45,985 nucleotides of DNA from positions 658,978 to 704,962 of the forward strand of contig JACRQG010000008.1 of assembly GCA_016222805.1 (NCBI GenBank), written 5' to 3'. Positions 23,971 to 31,662 of the stretch are shown piece by piece. The position numbers and the translations under genes are program-made. Below the pieces are notes generated by a model, which did no database searches, was not told where the DNA came from, and saw only the letters and a program-made list of their open reading frames with translations. Positions within the stretch are counted from its first letter, which is position 1. Each line of letters starts with the position of its first letter. Source of the stretch: Verrucomicrobiota bacterium (lineage in GTDB: Bacteria > Verrucomicrobiota > Verrucomicrobiia > Opitutales > Opitutaceae).

Positions 23971-24306
23971 ATGCGTCGTCTCCGCTCCGTGCTGCCGTGG
24001 CTCGGCGCGCTCCTCTTCATGGGCACGGCCGCCGGCCTGGCGATCGCGCCGGCAGCCGAAGTCGCAGCGCACCTCTGGTCCCCCGCTGCCGGCATGTCCG
24101 CGGACCTCCCGACGTCACTCGGGGCCGGCTTCGACGGGGATGATTTTGGCGGATGGATGTCCGGCACCGGCCCGCTCCTCGGGTGCGATCCCGGAGCGCG
24201 CCTGGCACCGCCACCGGTGCTTTTCTCCCCGGAACGACGGGGCTTCCGGCCAGCGGCGGATCTTCGCCCTACGACCCTGATCGGGATTGTCGTCCTCCAG
24301 ATCTGA
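23971..24306 (+). CDS. Small predicted exported protein, unknown function
   Basis: A 111-residue frame from ATG 23971. Residues 1-30 ([22 protein letters not shown] onward) form a good signal peptide or membrane anchor. The remaining 80 residues are low in charged side chains and rich in Gly, Pro and Ala ([37 protein letters not shown]). The final residues [10 protein letters not shown] are hydrophobic. It starts about 115 bases from the divergent acidic-protein gene and ends 119 bases before tatA. I recognise no family; its reality rests on the leader and its position in an otherwise empty stretch. Confidence 0.5.
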   Translation: MRRLRSVLPWLGALLFMGTAAGLAIAPAAEVAAHLWSPAAGMSADLPTSLGAGFDGDDFGGWMSGTGPLLGCDPGARLAPPPVLFSPERRGFRPAADLRPTTLIGIVVLQI

Positions 24307-24424
24307 GCGGCCAGGTCCGCCTGATCCCGGTCTTTCCTGGGTCCCGGACGATCGCCCCGATCGGCGTCGTGCCGCCCCACCTCCCGCCCGTGGCGCGAGG
24401 TTTCACGTTCCGACGAATCCTTCC

Positions 24425-24664
24425 ATGAATCTTCCCTCTTTCCTCGCCGGTCTTCTCGGGCTCGGTGGCCCGGAAGTCATCATCATCCTCGCGGTCCTCC
24501 TGCTGCTGTTTGGCGGCAGCAAACTGCCGGAACTCGCCAAGGGTCTCGGCAAGTCGATCAAGGAGTTCAAGCAGGCGAGCCGCGACGACGCACCGGAGCC
24601 GTCTCCGGCTGCGCCGGTGCCGCCGCCGGCCCCCGCCGACAAGGGCGCCCCGCGCGCCGGCTGA
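24425..24664 (+). CDS. tatA: Sec-independent protein translocase subunit TatA
   Basis: A 79-residue TatA/TatE-type protein: a short N-terminal membrane helix ([20 protein letters not shown], 16-35) with the conserved Phe-Gly hinge. An amphipathic helix follows ([17 protein letters not shown]), then a Pro/Ala-rich tail. It forms the pore-like assembly through which folded proteins with twin-arginine signals cross the inner membrane. Start ATG 24425 puts the helix at the correct distance. tatB and tatC are not next to it; they must lie elsewhere, as is common outside Proteobacteria. Two putative Tat substrates, the sugar-isomerase-like and the Gfo/Idh/MocA proteins, are encoded in this window. 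Confidence 0.95.
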   Translation: MNLPSFLAGLLGLGGPEVIIILAVLLLLFGGSKLPELAKGLGKSIKEFKQASRDDAPEPSPAAPVPPPAPADKGAPRAG

Positions 24665-24770
24665 CCACCGACGCCCTCCCAGCGGACCGCGCGTTGAGCC
24701 ACGCGAAAGCGTGGCGCGACGCCGCGGACATTGACCAGCGGAAGCGGATGGTGTGGGCTCGCGCTTTGCG

Positions 24771-26009
24771 ATGACCGCCCCTGCCCCGTCCGCCCCCGCC
24801 GCCCCGGCGGCGAACTCCGGCCGCCTCATGTCGCTCGATGCGCTGCGCGGGTTCGACATGTTCTGGATCCTCGGCGCCGATGCCCTCGTGCACGCCCTCA
24901 GCGAGGTCAACGGCTCCGCCGTGGCCCGCTTCTTCGCCGGCCAGCTGGACCACAAGGCGTGGGCCGGATTTGCGTTCTACGATCTCATCTTCCCGCTCTT
25001 CATCTTCATCTCCGGAGTGTCGCTGGTCTATTCGCTCTCGAAGCAGATCGAGCGCGACGGCCGCGCCACCGCCGCGCGCCATGTGGTGACCCGCGGCGTG
25101 ATCCTCTTCCTGATCGGTATCTTTTACAGCGGAGGCTTCACCAATCCCTGGCCCGATCTGCGACTGCTCGGCGTCCTTCAGCGCATCGCCCTCGCCTACA
25201 CCGGCGCCGGCCTCCTCTTCTGCTTCCTGAAGCCCCGGGCGCTCGCGGGCGCGGGAGCGGCGCTGCTCGTCGGTTACTGGGCCTTGCTCACCTTCGTGCC
25301 GATCCGCGACATCCAGCTCGAAAAGAAGGCCCTCGCCGCGCGGCTCGGCGTCGCCAGTCCGTCTTCCACCCAGGTCCAGGCTGCCTTCGCGGCCACGACG
25401 ACCCGCGTCACGGGCAAGTACGAACCCGGCTACAACCTCACCAACCACCTCGACTTCCAGTACCTGCCCGGTCGCAAGTACGACACCTACTGGGATCCGG
25501 AGGGCTACCTGAGCACCCTTCCCGCGATCGCGACCTGCCTGAGCGGCGTGTTTGCAGGCCTTCTCCTCCGCCGGAGCGATCTCGAGGCGCGGCACAAGTT
25601 GCGCCAGCTCCTGATCGCGGGAGCCGTCGCCCTTGCCCTCGGCTGGCTGTGGCACCTGCAGTTTCCGGTAGTGAAGAAGATCTGGACCTCGTCGTTCGTG
25701 CTGGTCGCCGGTGGCTACAGTCTCCTGCTGCTGGGCGCCTTCTACTACATCGTGGACATCCGGCAGTGGCGCCGCTGGTGCGTGCCGTTCGTGTGGATCG
25801 GGATGAATCCCATCACCCTCTACATCGCGAGCAACGTGATCCGGTTCCGCGTGCTGGCGCAGCGCTTCGTCGGCGGTGACATCAAGGCCTGGCTGGACTC
25901 CACCATCGGGGCCGGGGCCGGCCAGGGCATGCTCGCGATCGTCGGGCTGGGACTGATGTTCGTCCTCGCCCACTTCCTCTACCGCCGGCAAATCTTCCTC
26001 CGGGTCTGA
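24771..26009 (+). CDS. DUF5009 / heparan-alpha-glucosaminide acetyltransferase-like membrane protein
   Basis: A 412-residue inner-membrane protein with about ten helices. The opening GRLMSLDALRGFDMFWILG is the signature of the DUF5009/NagX-like acyltransferase group. YDLIFPLFIFISGVSLVYSL and GVLQRIALAYTGAGLLF follow, and FVWIGMNPITLYIASNVI is the usual late helix. Relatives move acetyl groups across the membrane onto amino sugars; activity here is inferred. Between about residues 170 and 235 there is a loop with FQYLPGRKYDTYWDPEGYLS, common in bacterial members. GTG 24753 could add six residues; ATG 24771 is preferred. It is followed 15 bases later by the DUF962 gene and probably co-transcribed. 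Confidence 0.9.
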   Translation: MTAPAPSAPAAPAANSGRLMSLDALRGFDMFWILGADALVHALSEVNGSAVARFFAGQLDHKAWAGFAFYDLIFPLFIFISGVSLVYSLSKQIERDGRATAARHVVTRGVILFLIGIFYSGGFTNPWPDLRLLGVLQRIALAYTGAGLLFCFLKPRALAGAGAALLVGYWALLTFVPIRDIQLEKKALAARLGVASPSSTQVQAAFAATTTRVTGKYEPGYNLTNHLDFQYLPGRKYDTYWDPEGYLSTLPAIATCLSGVFAGLLLRRSDLEARHKLRQLLIAGAVALALGWLWHLQFPVVKKIWTSSFVLVAGGYSLLLLGAFYYIVDIRQWRRWCVPFVWIGMNPITLYIASNVIRFRVLAQRFVGGDIKAWLDSTIGAGAGQGMLAIVGLGLMFVLAHFLYRRQIFLRV

Positions 26010-26024
26010 CACCCGTTGCGCCCG

Positions 26025-26504
26025 ATGGCTGCCCGCAAAACCGCCGATCAGTGGTTCGCCGAGTACGGCGAGAGCCACCAACATCCGATCAACAAGCGGC
26101 TCCACTGGATCTGCGTCCCGATCATCTTCGGGTGTGTGCTCGGCTTCACCTGGGCGATTCCCGTGCCGGAGCCCTGGCAGGAGGTGGTGCCCTGGTTCAA
26201 CTGGACGCTCGTCGCGATGGCCCTGGCCCTGGTCTTCTACGTGCGCCTCTCCCCCGCGCTCAGCGCCGGCATGTTGTTCTTCATGTCCGTCTGCTACTCG
26301 GTGCTGGTAATGCTCGACCTCTTTGCCCCCTGGTCCGTCGGAAAGATCTGTGTCATCGCCTTCATGCTGGCGTGGACGGGACAGTTCATCGGCCACATCC
26401 TCGAACGCCGGCAGCCGTCGTTCTTCAAGGATGTGATCTTCCTGCTCGTCGGCCCCGCCTGGCTGATGAGCTTCATCTATCGGCGGATCGGGCAGAAGTA
26501 CTGA
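26025..26504 (+). CDS. DUF962 (Mpo1-like) membrane protein
   Basis: A 159-residue membrane protein of the DUF962/Mpo1 family. It starts with ADQWFAEYGESHQHPINKRLHWICVP, where the His and Asn-Lys wording (YxxSHxxPxNxxxHxxxVP) is the family signature. Four hydrophobic helices follow, and near the end WTGQFIGHILERRQPSFFKD carries the conserved Gly-His and Glu. In yeast, Mpo1 is an Fe(II)-dependent dioxygenase acting on 2-hydroxy fatty acids; several of those His residues are visible here, so lipid oxidation is plausible. It starts 15 bases after the DUF5009 gene; TTG 26016 is an alternative start. It converges on the Hsp70 cassette across a repeat-filled gap. Confidence 0.9.
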   Translation: MAARKTADQWFAEYGESHQHPINKRLHWICVPIIFGCVLGFTWAIPVPEPWQEVVPWFNWTLVAMALALVFYVRLSPALSAGMLFFMSVCYSVLVMLDLFAPWSVGKICVIAFMLAWTGQFIGHILERRQPSFFKDVIFLLVGPAWLMSFIYRRIGQKY

Positions 26505-26539
26505 ACCGCGGCCTCAATCTTGATGCTGCAGTTGGAATC

Positions 26540-26678
26540 AAACCACAGAGACACAGAGCGCGCAGAGAAAATCACCTGCGGAGGTTAAGCCCGGACGAGG
26601 CCACTCACCGTCCGGGTGAACCACGATCTCTGCAGTTTCCCGGATTCATGCTCTGTGTTCTCCGTGCCTCTGTGGTTA
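26540..26678. repeat. Inverted dispersed repeat, ACCACAGAGACACAGAG type
   Basis: AAACCACAGAGACACAGAG begins at 26540 and is answered at about 26650-26678 by CTCTGTGTTCTCCGTGCCTC and TGTGGTT on the same strand, so the ends form an imperfect inverted repeat around about 90 bases. The element fills most of the 190-base gap between the convergent DUF962 and Hsp70 genes. The same motif is familiar from intergenic regions in Verrucomicrobia and Planctomycetes. Confidence 0.75.
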
Positions 26679-26694
26679 ATTGCGGTTTCCAGGC

Positions 26695-29562
26695 TCAGAG
26701 TTTCAGGCCGAGCGGCAGGGTGTCGCCGAGGGCGCGGGCCTGATCATCAGCCTCGAGGGCGACGACCTCGCGGACGAGGCGTAGCCAGCGCTCCGGGGCC
26801 TTGGCGGTCGTCAGCGCGGTGACGGTGCGGGCGCGGAGATCCGCCTCCAGGTCGCGGGTCCGATCGCCGGTCAGGCGGGCGAGCTGCACGGCGGCAAAGG
26901 CGGCGCCATCCACGCTGCGAAGATCGCGGGCCAGGAGCAGTTCGAGCCAGCCCGCCGCCTGATCGGGATCGATCGTGCGATGGCCGCTGCCAAACACCGG
27001 CACGCGGGCGCCGAGCCGGCCGAGTGCCCAGGCCCAGGGGCCGGCCGGAGAAAGATCGGGGGCCTGCAGGCGGGCGGCGATCCAGTTGCCCAGGGTGATC
27101 TTCTGCGCCGGCTCGAGGTGCTCGAGAGCGGCGGCGGTGCGGACCATCTCCTCCAACCCTTCAGGCTGGATTCCCTTGGGGCGCGGGGCGTTCTTGCCGG
27201 CGTTGGGCGGGACGCGCCGGGCGAGGTGCGGCTCGAGCATCCGCCAGAGGGCCTGGTGGTGCTCCGGAGTGAGGCCGCCGGCGATGCGCCGCCACATGAC
27301 CCAGAATTCGTTCCACACGGAGACTTCTCCGTGGGCGTGGACGTTTTCCGTCAGGAGGCCGAAGGTCTGCTCGCACCGCCACTCGTCGAGCGGGTAGCCG
27401 AAACCCGGGCGGAGGCCGTAGCCGACGAAGCGATAAAACACCCGTTCGTGCACGGGCGAGCGGCGGCGGCGGCGCGCCCCGGCAAAGAGTGTGCCCCAGA
27501 GTTCGCGCAGAAGCGGCACGGTCCAGTCTTCGCGCGGACCCAGCGCCGCCTCCAGGGTGTCGCCAAGCCGCTTCACGTCGCGCGACTCGATGGTGCGCGG
27601 GGCAGGCCCGAAGACGCGGTCGACGAGATCGCGCACCTGACTGAACGCGGCGGGCATCGATTCGGTGACCGTCGTGCCGGCGCGGGTGGCGGCGGCGCGA
27701 ATCTCGAACTCGAGGCGCCAGCGTTCGTCGGCGGTATTGGAGACGCACCACAACTCCAGCGTGCCCAACTCGGTCAGCGTGGCGCGCAGGTGTACCGGCA
27801 CGGTGCGACCCTTCGTGTGCGCGGCCCGCAGCAGCGTGTGCAGCGGCGGGAGCGGATGAAACTCCTCCGTGATCGCGACGATTTCTCCGGGGCGGTCCAC
27901 GCGATCTGCCGTGGTGGAGAACAGCGGAAACTGCACCGGCTGCCCGACGGTGAGTTGAAAGGGACGTTCCGTCAGATCCAGCGTCTGGCCCTCCTCGTGT
28001 CCCCGCGGGATCACGCAGACGGCCTGCGGCGCCGCCTCGCTCCCACCGCTGGTCAGGCCGACATAAAGCGCCTGCGCGGCCCCGCCCCCGATGCGGCGGC
28101 CAAGCCCCCGCCGGGCCAGGCCATAGGCTGCAGCTCCCCGGGCGACGGCGAGGTCGAGGGAGTCATGATGCAACAGCGGCAGGCGGGGGCAGTCGGGCCA
28201 CCAGGCCGAGACGACTTCGACCAGGCGATGGGCAAGCCGCGGGGCATTGAACACACCGCCGTTGAGCAGAATGGCGTCGGGACGCGGAAGGGCGGAAGGA
28301 AGAGAAGACGTGGGAGACTTGGAAGACTTGGAAGACGAGAAAGAGGGAGAAGACTGGAGAGACTTGGAAGGCAGGGAAGTCGGGGAGGAAGATGCGGCGT
28401 GGGCGGCGGCGGCGTGGCGCGCGAGAAAGGCGGCGAGATGGCGGGTGATGGCGGGGTCCTGGGCGTAGGGCAGGCCGAGTTCCTGCAACGCCATGCGCGC
28501 GCCGCTCCGCCGCGGCAGCTCGTCGGGTGCGCAGAACGGAAAGAAACCCTCGACGATCAACTGCTCCACCTCTTCTCGCGTGAGCTCGGTCGAGAGTGAG
28601 GAGCCGATCAGGCGGCTGCCGCTGCCGGCGATGGCGAGCGGGTGGCGTTCCGGGGCGGTGACGGCCAGCAGCGCTTCCTTGGCGGAGCGCGCCACCTGCA
28701 CGAGCTGGGTCCACTGCGTCGCCCCGAGCTTGTGGCCGGCGGCGGTGAGGCGCTCCTCCGCGCGCCGCGCGAGGGCGGCGTCCATGTTGTCTCCACCCAG
28801 CATCAGGTGGTCGCCGACCGCGATGCGCTTGAGCACGGGGCCGTCGTCGCCGACGGCGACGGAAATCAGGGTGAAGTCCGTCGTTCCGCCGCCGACATCG
28901 ACGACCAGCACGAGCCGGACACCGGCGAGGGCATCGCTGAGGTCCTCGCGATGGCGAGAGGTGAAATCATAAAACGCGGCCTGCGGTTCCTCGACGAGCG
29001 TGAAGGTCTCGAGTCCGGCCTGGCGCGCAGCGGTGGCCGTGAGCGCACGGGCCACCTCGTCGAAGGAGGCCGGCACCGTGATGACGACCTCCTGCCGCGC
29101 CAGGGGCGCCTCCGGATGGGCGTGGTTCCAGGCCGCCGCCACATGGGCGAGAAAGGCCGCCGATGCCTGGGTGGGTGAAACCTTGGAAACTTCGGCGGGC
29201 GCTCCCCACGGCAGGATGGCGGCGCTGCGATCCACGCCGGCATGGCACAGCCAGCTCTTGGCCGAGGCGACCAGCCGGCCGGGCACCCGCGCACCCTGCC
29301 AGCGCGCAAATTCACCGACGGCAAAGGGCGGATGGTCGTCCCAAGGCAGCCGATTGGCCCCGGCGGGAAGTTCGTGCGGACCCGGCAGGTAGAGGCAGGA
29401 GGGCAGCAGGGCCTGCGCCGCGACCTGTCCCGGCCGCTGCAGCTGCGGCACCGGAAAATCAGTGATGACCGGCGCATCTTCTCCGGCAAAGCGGGCATAG
29501 GCCGCGGCGCAATTGCTCGTGCCGAGATCGATGCCGACGATGTGGGTGGCGGAAGCGGACAT
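26695..29562 (-). CDS. Hsp70-family ATPase with long C-terminal region (DUF3731-type)
   Basis: A 955-residue actin-fold protein. The nucleotide site is intact: VGIDLGTSNCAAAY (9-22), TVPASFDEVARALT (162-175), LVEEPQAAFYDF (189-200), VVDVGGGTTDF (220-230) and VGDHLMLGGDNMDAAL. DAILLNGGVFNAPRLAHRLVEV is also present. Past about residue 590 there is no DnaK peptide-binding domain but a helical region of about 350 residues. This layout (DUF3731-like) belongs to the larger partner of a paired Hsp70 cassette with DUF2760. A Ser/Lys/Pro-rich insert at residues 391-427 is encoded by a purine-rich DNA repeat (see separate entry). The client and role are unknown. It is the last gene of the cassette, 94 bases after the other Hsp70 gene. 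Confidence 0.92.
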   Translation of the reverse strand: MSASATHIVGIDLGTSNCAAAYARFAGEDAPVITDFPVPQLQRPGQVAAQALLPSCLYLPGPHELPAGANRLPWDDHPPFAVGEFARWQGARVPGRLVASAKSWLCHAGVDRSAAILPWGAPAEVSKVSPTQASAAFLAHVAAAWNHAHPEAPLARQEVVITVPASFDEVARALTATAARQAGLETFTLVEEPQAAFYDFTSRHREDLSDALAGVRLVLVVDVGGGTTDFTLISVAVGDDGPVLKRIAVGDHLMLGGDNMDAALARRAEERLTAAGHKLGATQWTQLVQVARSAKEALLAVTAPERHPLAIAGSGSRLIGSSLSTELTREEVEQLIVEGFFPFCAPDELPRRSGARMALQELGLPYAQDPAITRHLAAFLARHAAAAHAASSSPTSLPSKSLQSSPSFSSSKSSKSPTSSLPSALPRPDAILLNGGVFNAPRLAHRLVEVVSAWWPDCPRLPLLHHDSLDLAVARGAAAYGLARRGLGRRIGGGAAQALYVGLTSGGSEAAPQAVCVIPRGHEEGQTLDLTERPFQLTVGQPVQFPLFSTTADRVDRPGEIVAITEEFHPLPPLHTLLRAAHTKGRTVPVHLRATLTELGTLELWCVSNTADERWRLEFEIRAAATRAGTTVTESMPAAFSQVRDLVDRVFGPAPRTIESRDVKRLGDTLEAALGPREDWTVPLLRELWGTLFAGARRRRRSPVHERVFYRFVGYGLRPGFGYPLDEWRCEQTFGLLTENVHAHGEVSVWNEFWVMWRRIAGGLTPEHHQALWRMLEPHLARRVPPNAGKNAPRPKGIQPEGLEEMVRTAAALEHLEPAQKITLGNWIAARLQAPDLSPAGPWAWALGRLGARVPVFGSGHRTIDPDQAAGWLELLLARDLRSVDGAAFAAVQLARLTGDRTRDLEADLRARTVTALTTAKAPERWLRLVREVVALEADDQARALGDTLPLGLKL
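28282..28392. repeat. Purine-rich GGAAGACTT/GGAGACTT repeat inside the Hsp70 gene
   Basis: The plus strand here is almost all purine with T spacers, built from units like GGGAGACTTGGAAGACTTGG. A matching tract with GGGAGAC, GGAAGAC and GGAGACC units lies at about 31503-31558, just before the other Hsp70 gene. In the coding frame it yields a Ser/Lys/Pro-rich linker (residues 391-427) that the sister Hsp70 lacks. Confidence 0.7.
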
Positions 29563-29576
29563 GCGGGATGACGAGG

Positions 29577-29647
29577 AACCACGAAAAACACCTAAGACAC
29601 CAAACCCGGGTCAGCCCGTTTGGTGTTTTTCGTGTCTTTCGTGGTAA
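29577..29647. repeat. Inverted dispersed repeat, ACCACGAAAAACACC type
   Basis: AACCACGAAAAACACCTAAG starts at 29577 and its counterpart, GGTGTTTTTCGTG then TCTTTCGTGGTAA, ends at 29647. The element can fold into a long imperfect hairpin with CACCAAAC/GTTTGGTG at the top of the stem. It fills the gap between the two Hsp70 genes and would be transcribed with them. Confidence 0.8.
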
Positions 29648-29656
29648 TCCTGCGAC

Positions 29657-31513
29657 TCACTCCTTCATCCGTACGTTGAGCTCGAGTTTCCAGCGGCCGG
29701 TGCCGCCTTTCTCGAGACAGTGGAGCTGCAACGTGCCGACCTCGGTGACCGCGGCCTGCAGGTTGACCGGCACAAGGCGGCCGGCATCGCCGCCCTTGGC
29801 GGGCAGCGTCGATTCGATCGGCGCGACCTCCTCGAATTCGTCGCTGTCGGCCGGCCCGTCGATCATCGCGCCCACGGCGTCGTCGCGCCGGACGGAGCTC
29901 GAGAAGAAGCGGAACCGCGTCGGCTCGCCGACCACCAGGCCAAATTCCTGGGGCGGAATTTCCGCCTTGTTTCCCTCCTCCATGCCAAACGGCGCCACGC
30001 AGAGCGCCCGCACCGGCGGCGCCATGCCGGGCACGGCGGGCATCGCGGACTCCACGCCGACGTAATAGGCCCGGGCGGTGCCGCCCCGGATGCGCAGGCC
30101 GTGGCCGTGGCGCACCCAGCCGTAGTACGCGGCGCCCCGCGCCACGGCGAGGTCGAGCTCGGCCCCGGCGAGTTCCTTGGCGGGAGCACCGTGGTCGGCC
30201 GCGAGCCAGCCGTTGAGCACATCGAGGAGTCGCTGCTTGAGCACCGGCGCCTTGAAGACGCCGCCGTTGAAAAGCACCGCCGTCGGGTGCACGAAGGCCT
30301 TGCCTGCCAACGGCACCGTCGTGGCGCCGGCCCCCGCGAGGGCGCGGGCCTGCCGGGAAAGAAACGCAGCCAGGTGGCGCGTGACCCCGGCATCCTGCGC
30401 ATAGGGCAGCGCGATCTGGGCGAGGCCGGTGCTGCGCGCGGTGCGCGGGATCTCCGTCACCGGCACCTCGGGGAAAAACCCGTCGGTGAGCACGCGGGTC
30501 AGCTCCTCGCGCGCCAGTTCGGCCTTGATCGTGCCGCCGATGAGCGAGGAGCCCCGGCCGGGAATCACGAGCGGCGTGCGCTTGAGCTTGGGATCGGCCA
30601 ACATCGTCTCCTTGGCCTGGCGGCACGCGAAGGTCAGCGCGTTGAACTGCCAGGGATCGAGCTTCTTCCCTTCGGCCGCCAGCCGCTGGCTGACGGCGTA
30701 GGCCAGGGCGAGATCCATGTTGTCGCCGCCGAGCAGGATGTGGTCACCGACCGCGAGGCGGGTGAGCTGCACCTCGCCGCCCTGGTCCGTGACCGCGATG
30801 AGCGAAAAGTCACTGGTGCCGCCGCCGACGTCCACCACCAGGATTACGTCGCCGGGTTTCACCTGCTTGCGGAAGCCCTCCCCGAGCTGCTCGGTCCAGG
30901 CATAGAACGCCGCCTGCGGTTCCTCCAGCAGCGTCACCTGGCGCAGCCCGGCCTGCTGGGCGGCGGCGAGGGTGAGGTCGCGCGCGGCCGCGTCGAACGA
31001 GGCGGGCACGGTGAGGACAATCTCCTGCTCCGCGCACGGCGTATCCGGAAACCGGTGATCCCAGGCGGCGCGCAGGTGCGCGAGCAGGCGGCACGAAGCT
31101 TCGACGGGCGACACCCGTGCGACGTCGGCCGGAGCCTGCCACGGCAGGATGGCGCTCTGGCGATCGACCCCGGCGTGGCTGAGCCAGCTCTTGGCCGAGG
31201 AAACCAGCCGGGCCGGCACCTTGGCGCCGTGGCCGCGGGCGAATTCACCGACGACCGCCCCCGCGGCTTCGCCCGCCTTGCCCTTCCGGTCCCACGGCAG
31301 CGCGAGGGCGCCGGCGGGAAACTCCTGCGCGTTGGGCAGGTAGAGGAAGGAGGGCAGCAGCGGTCGCTCCTCGACCGTGCCGACGGCGGTGACCTGCGGC
31401 AGCGGCAGCATCGCCTGGTCGGCCCCGCGCCCGGATGTGCGGTTGAGTTCGAAATACGAGACCGCGGAATTGGTCGTGCCGAGATCGATGCCGATGGAAA
31501 ATTGGGAAGACAT
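29657..31513 (-). CDS. Hsp70-family ATPase, shorter partner
   Basis: A 618-residue actin-fold protein closely related to the N-terminal half of its neighbour. The ATPase motifs are all present: IGIDLGTTNSAVSY (7-20), LTVPASFDAAARDLT, LLEEPQAAFYAW (195-206), ILVVDVGGGTSDFSLI (224-239) and VGDHILLGGDNMDLALAY. TAVLFNGGVFKAPVLKQRLL follows. The C-terminal part (about 480-618) is a beta-type domain (FGLVVGEPTRFRFFSSS, VPVNLQAAVTEVGTLQLHCL) that corresponds loosely to a shortened substrate-binding region. It lies downstream of DUF2760 (149-base gap) and upstream of the larger Hsp70, the usual order of this cassette. Function is unproven; a dedicated chaperone pair is the simplest view. Confidence 0.92.
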   Translation of the reverse strand: MSSQFSIGIDLGTTNSAVSYFELNRTSGRGADQAMLPLPQVTAVGTVEERPLLPSFLYLPNAQEFPAGALALPWDRKGKAGEAAGAVVGEFARGHGAKVPARLVSSAKSWLSHAGVDRQSAILPWQAPADVARVSPVEASCRLLAHLRAAWDHRFPDTPCAEQEIVLTVPASFDAAARDLTLAAAQQAGLRQVTLLEEPQAAFYAWTEQLGEGFRKQVKPGDVILVVDVGGGTSDFSLIAVTDQGGEVQLTRLAVGDHILLGGDNMDLALAYAVSQRLAAEGKKLDPWQFNALTFACRQAKETMLADPKLKRTPLVIPGRGSSLIGGTIKAELAREELTRVLTDGFFPEVPVTEIPRTARSTGLAQIALPYAQDAGVTRHLAAFLSRQARALAGAGATTVPLAGKAFVHPTAVLFNGGVFKAPVLKQRLLDVLNGWLAADHGAPAKELAGAELDLAVARGAAYYGWVRHGHGLRIRGGTARAYYVGVESAMPAVPGMAPPVRALCVAPFGMEEGNKAEIPPQEFGLVVGEPTRFRFFSSSVRRDDAVGAMIDGPADSDEFEEVAPIESTLPAKGGDAGRLVPVNLQAAVTEVGTLQLHCLEKGGTGRWKLELNVRMKE

Positions 31514-31558
31514 GGGAGACGGGGAAGACTCGGAAGACGTGGAAAACGCGGGAGACCT
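31503..31558. repeat. Purine-rich GGAGAC/GGAAGAC tract at the start of an Hsp70 gene
   Basis: Units TGGGAAGAC, TGGGAGACGG, GGAAGACTCGG, AAGACGTGG and GGGAGACC follow one another on the plus strand. The tract covers the first four codons of the shorter Hsp70 gene and the 45 bases before it. It is the extragenic sibling of the tract inside the larger Hsp70 gene. It takes the place where a ribosome site would be and leaves no purine-rich Shine-Dalgarno sequence on the coding strand. Confidence 0.65.
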
Positions 31559-31571
31559 CTGAGGCGGTGAC

Positions 31572-31654
31572 CAGTAATCAGTGGTCAGTATTCAGTGGTC
31601 GGTGATCACCGATGACTGAATACTGATTACTGAATACCGATTACTGATCACTGG
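31572..31654. repeat. Complex inverted repeat of CAGTAATCAGTGG / CAGTATTCAGTGG units
   Basis: CAGTAATCAGTGG and CAGTATTCAGTGG units run to a central palindrome TCGGTGATCACCGA (31599-31612), and the complement follows (ACTGAATACTGATTACTG, then ACCGATTACTGATCACTGG). The element is AT-richer than its surroundings. It occupies most of the gap between DUF2760 and the shorter Hsp70 gene and belongs to a third, separate repeat family. Confidence 0.75.
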
Positions 31655-31662
31655 CCATTGAA

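Noticed and set aside
26695-31513. One or both Hsp70 genes as dnaK
   Set aside because: They lack the DnaK substrate-binding domain, stand with DUF2760 instead of grpE/dnaJ, and have family-specific C-termini.
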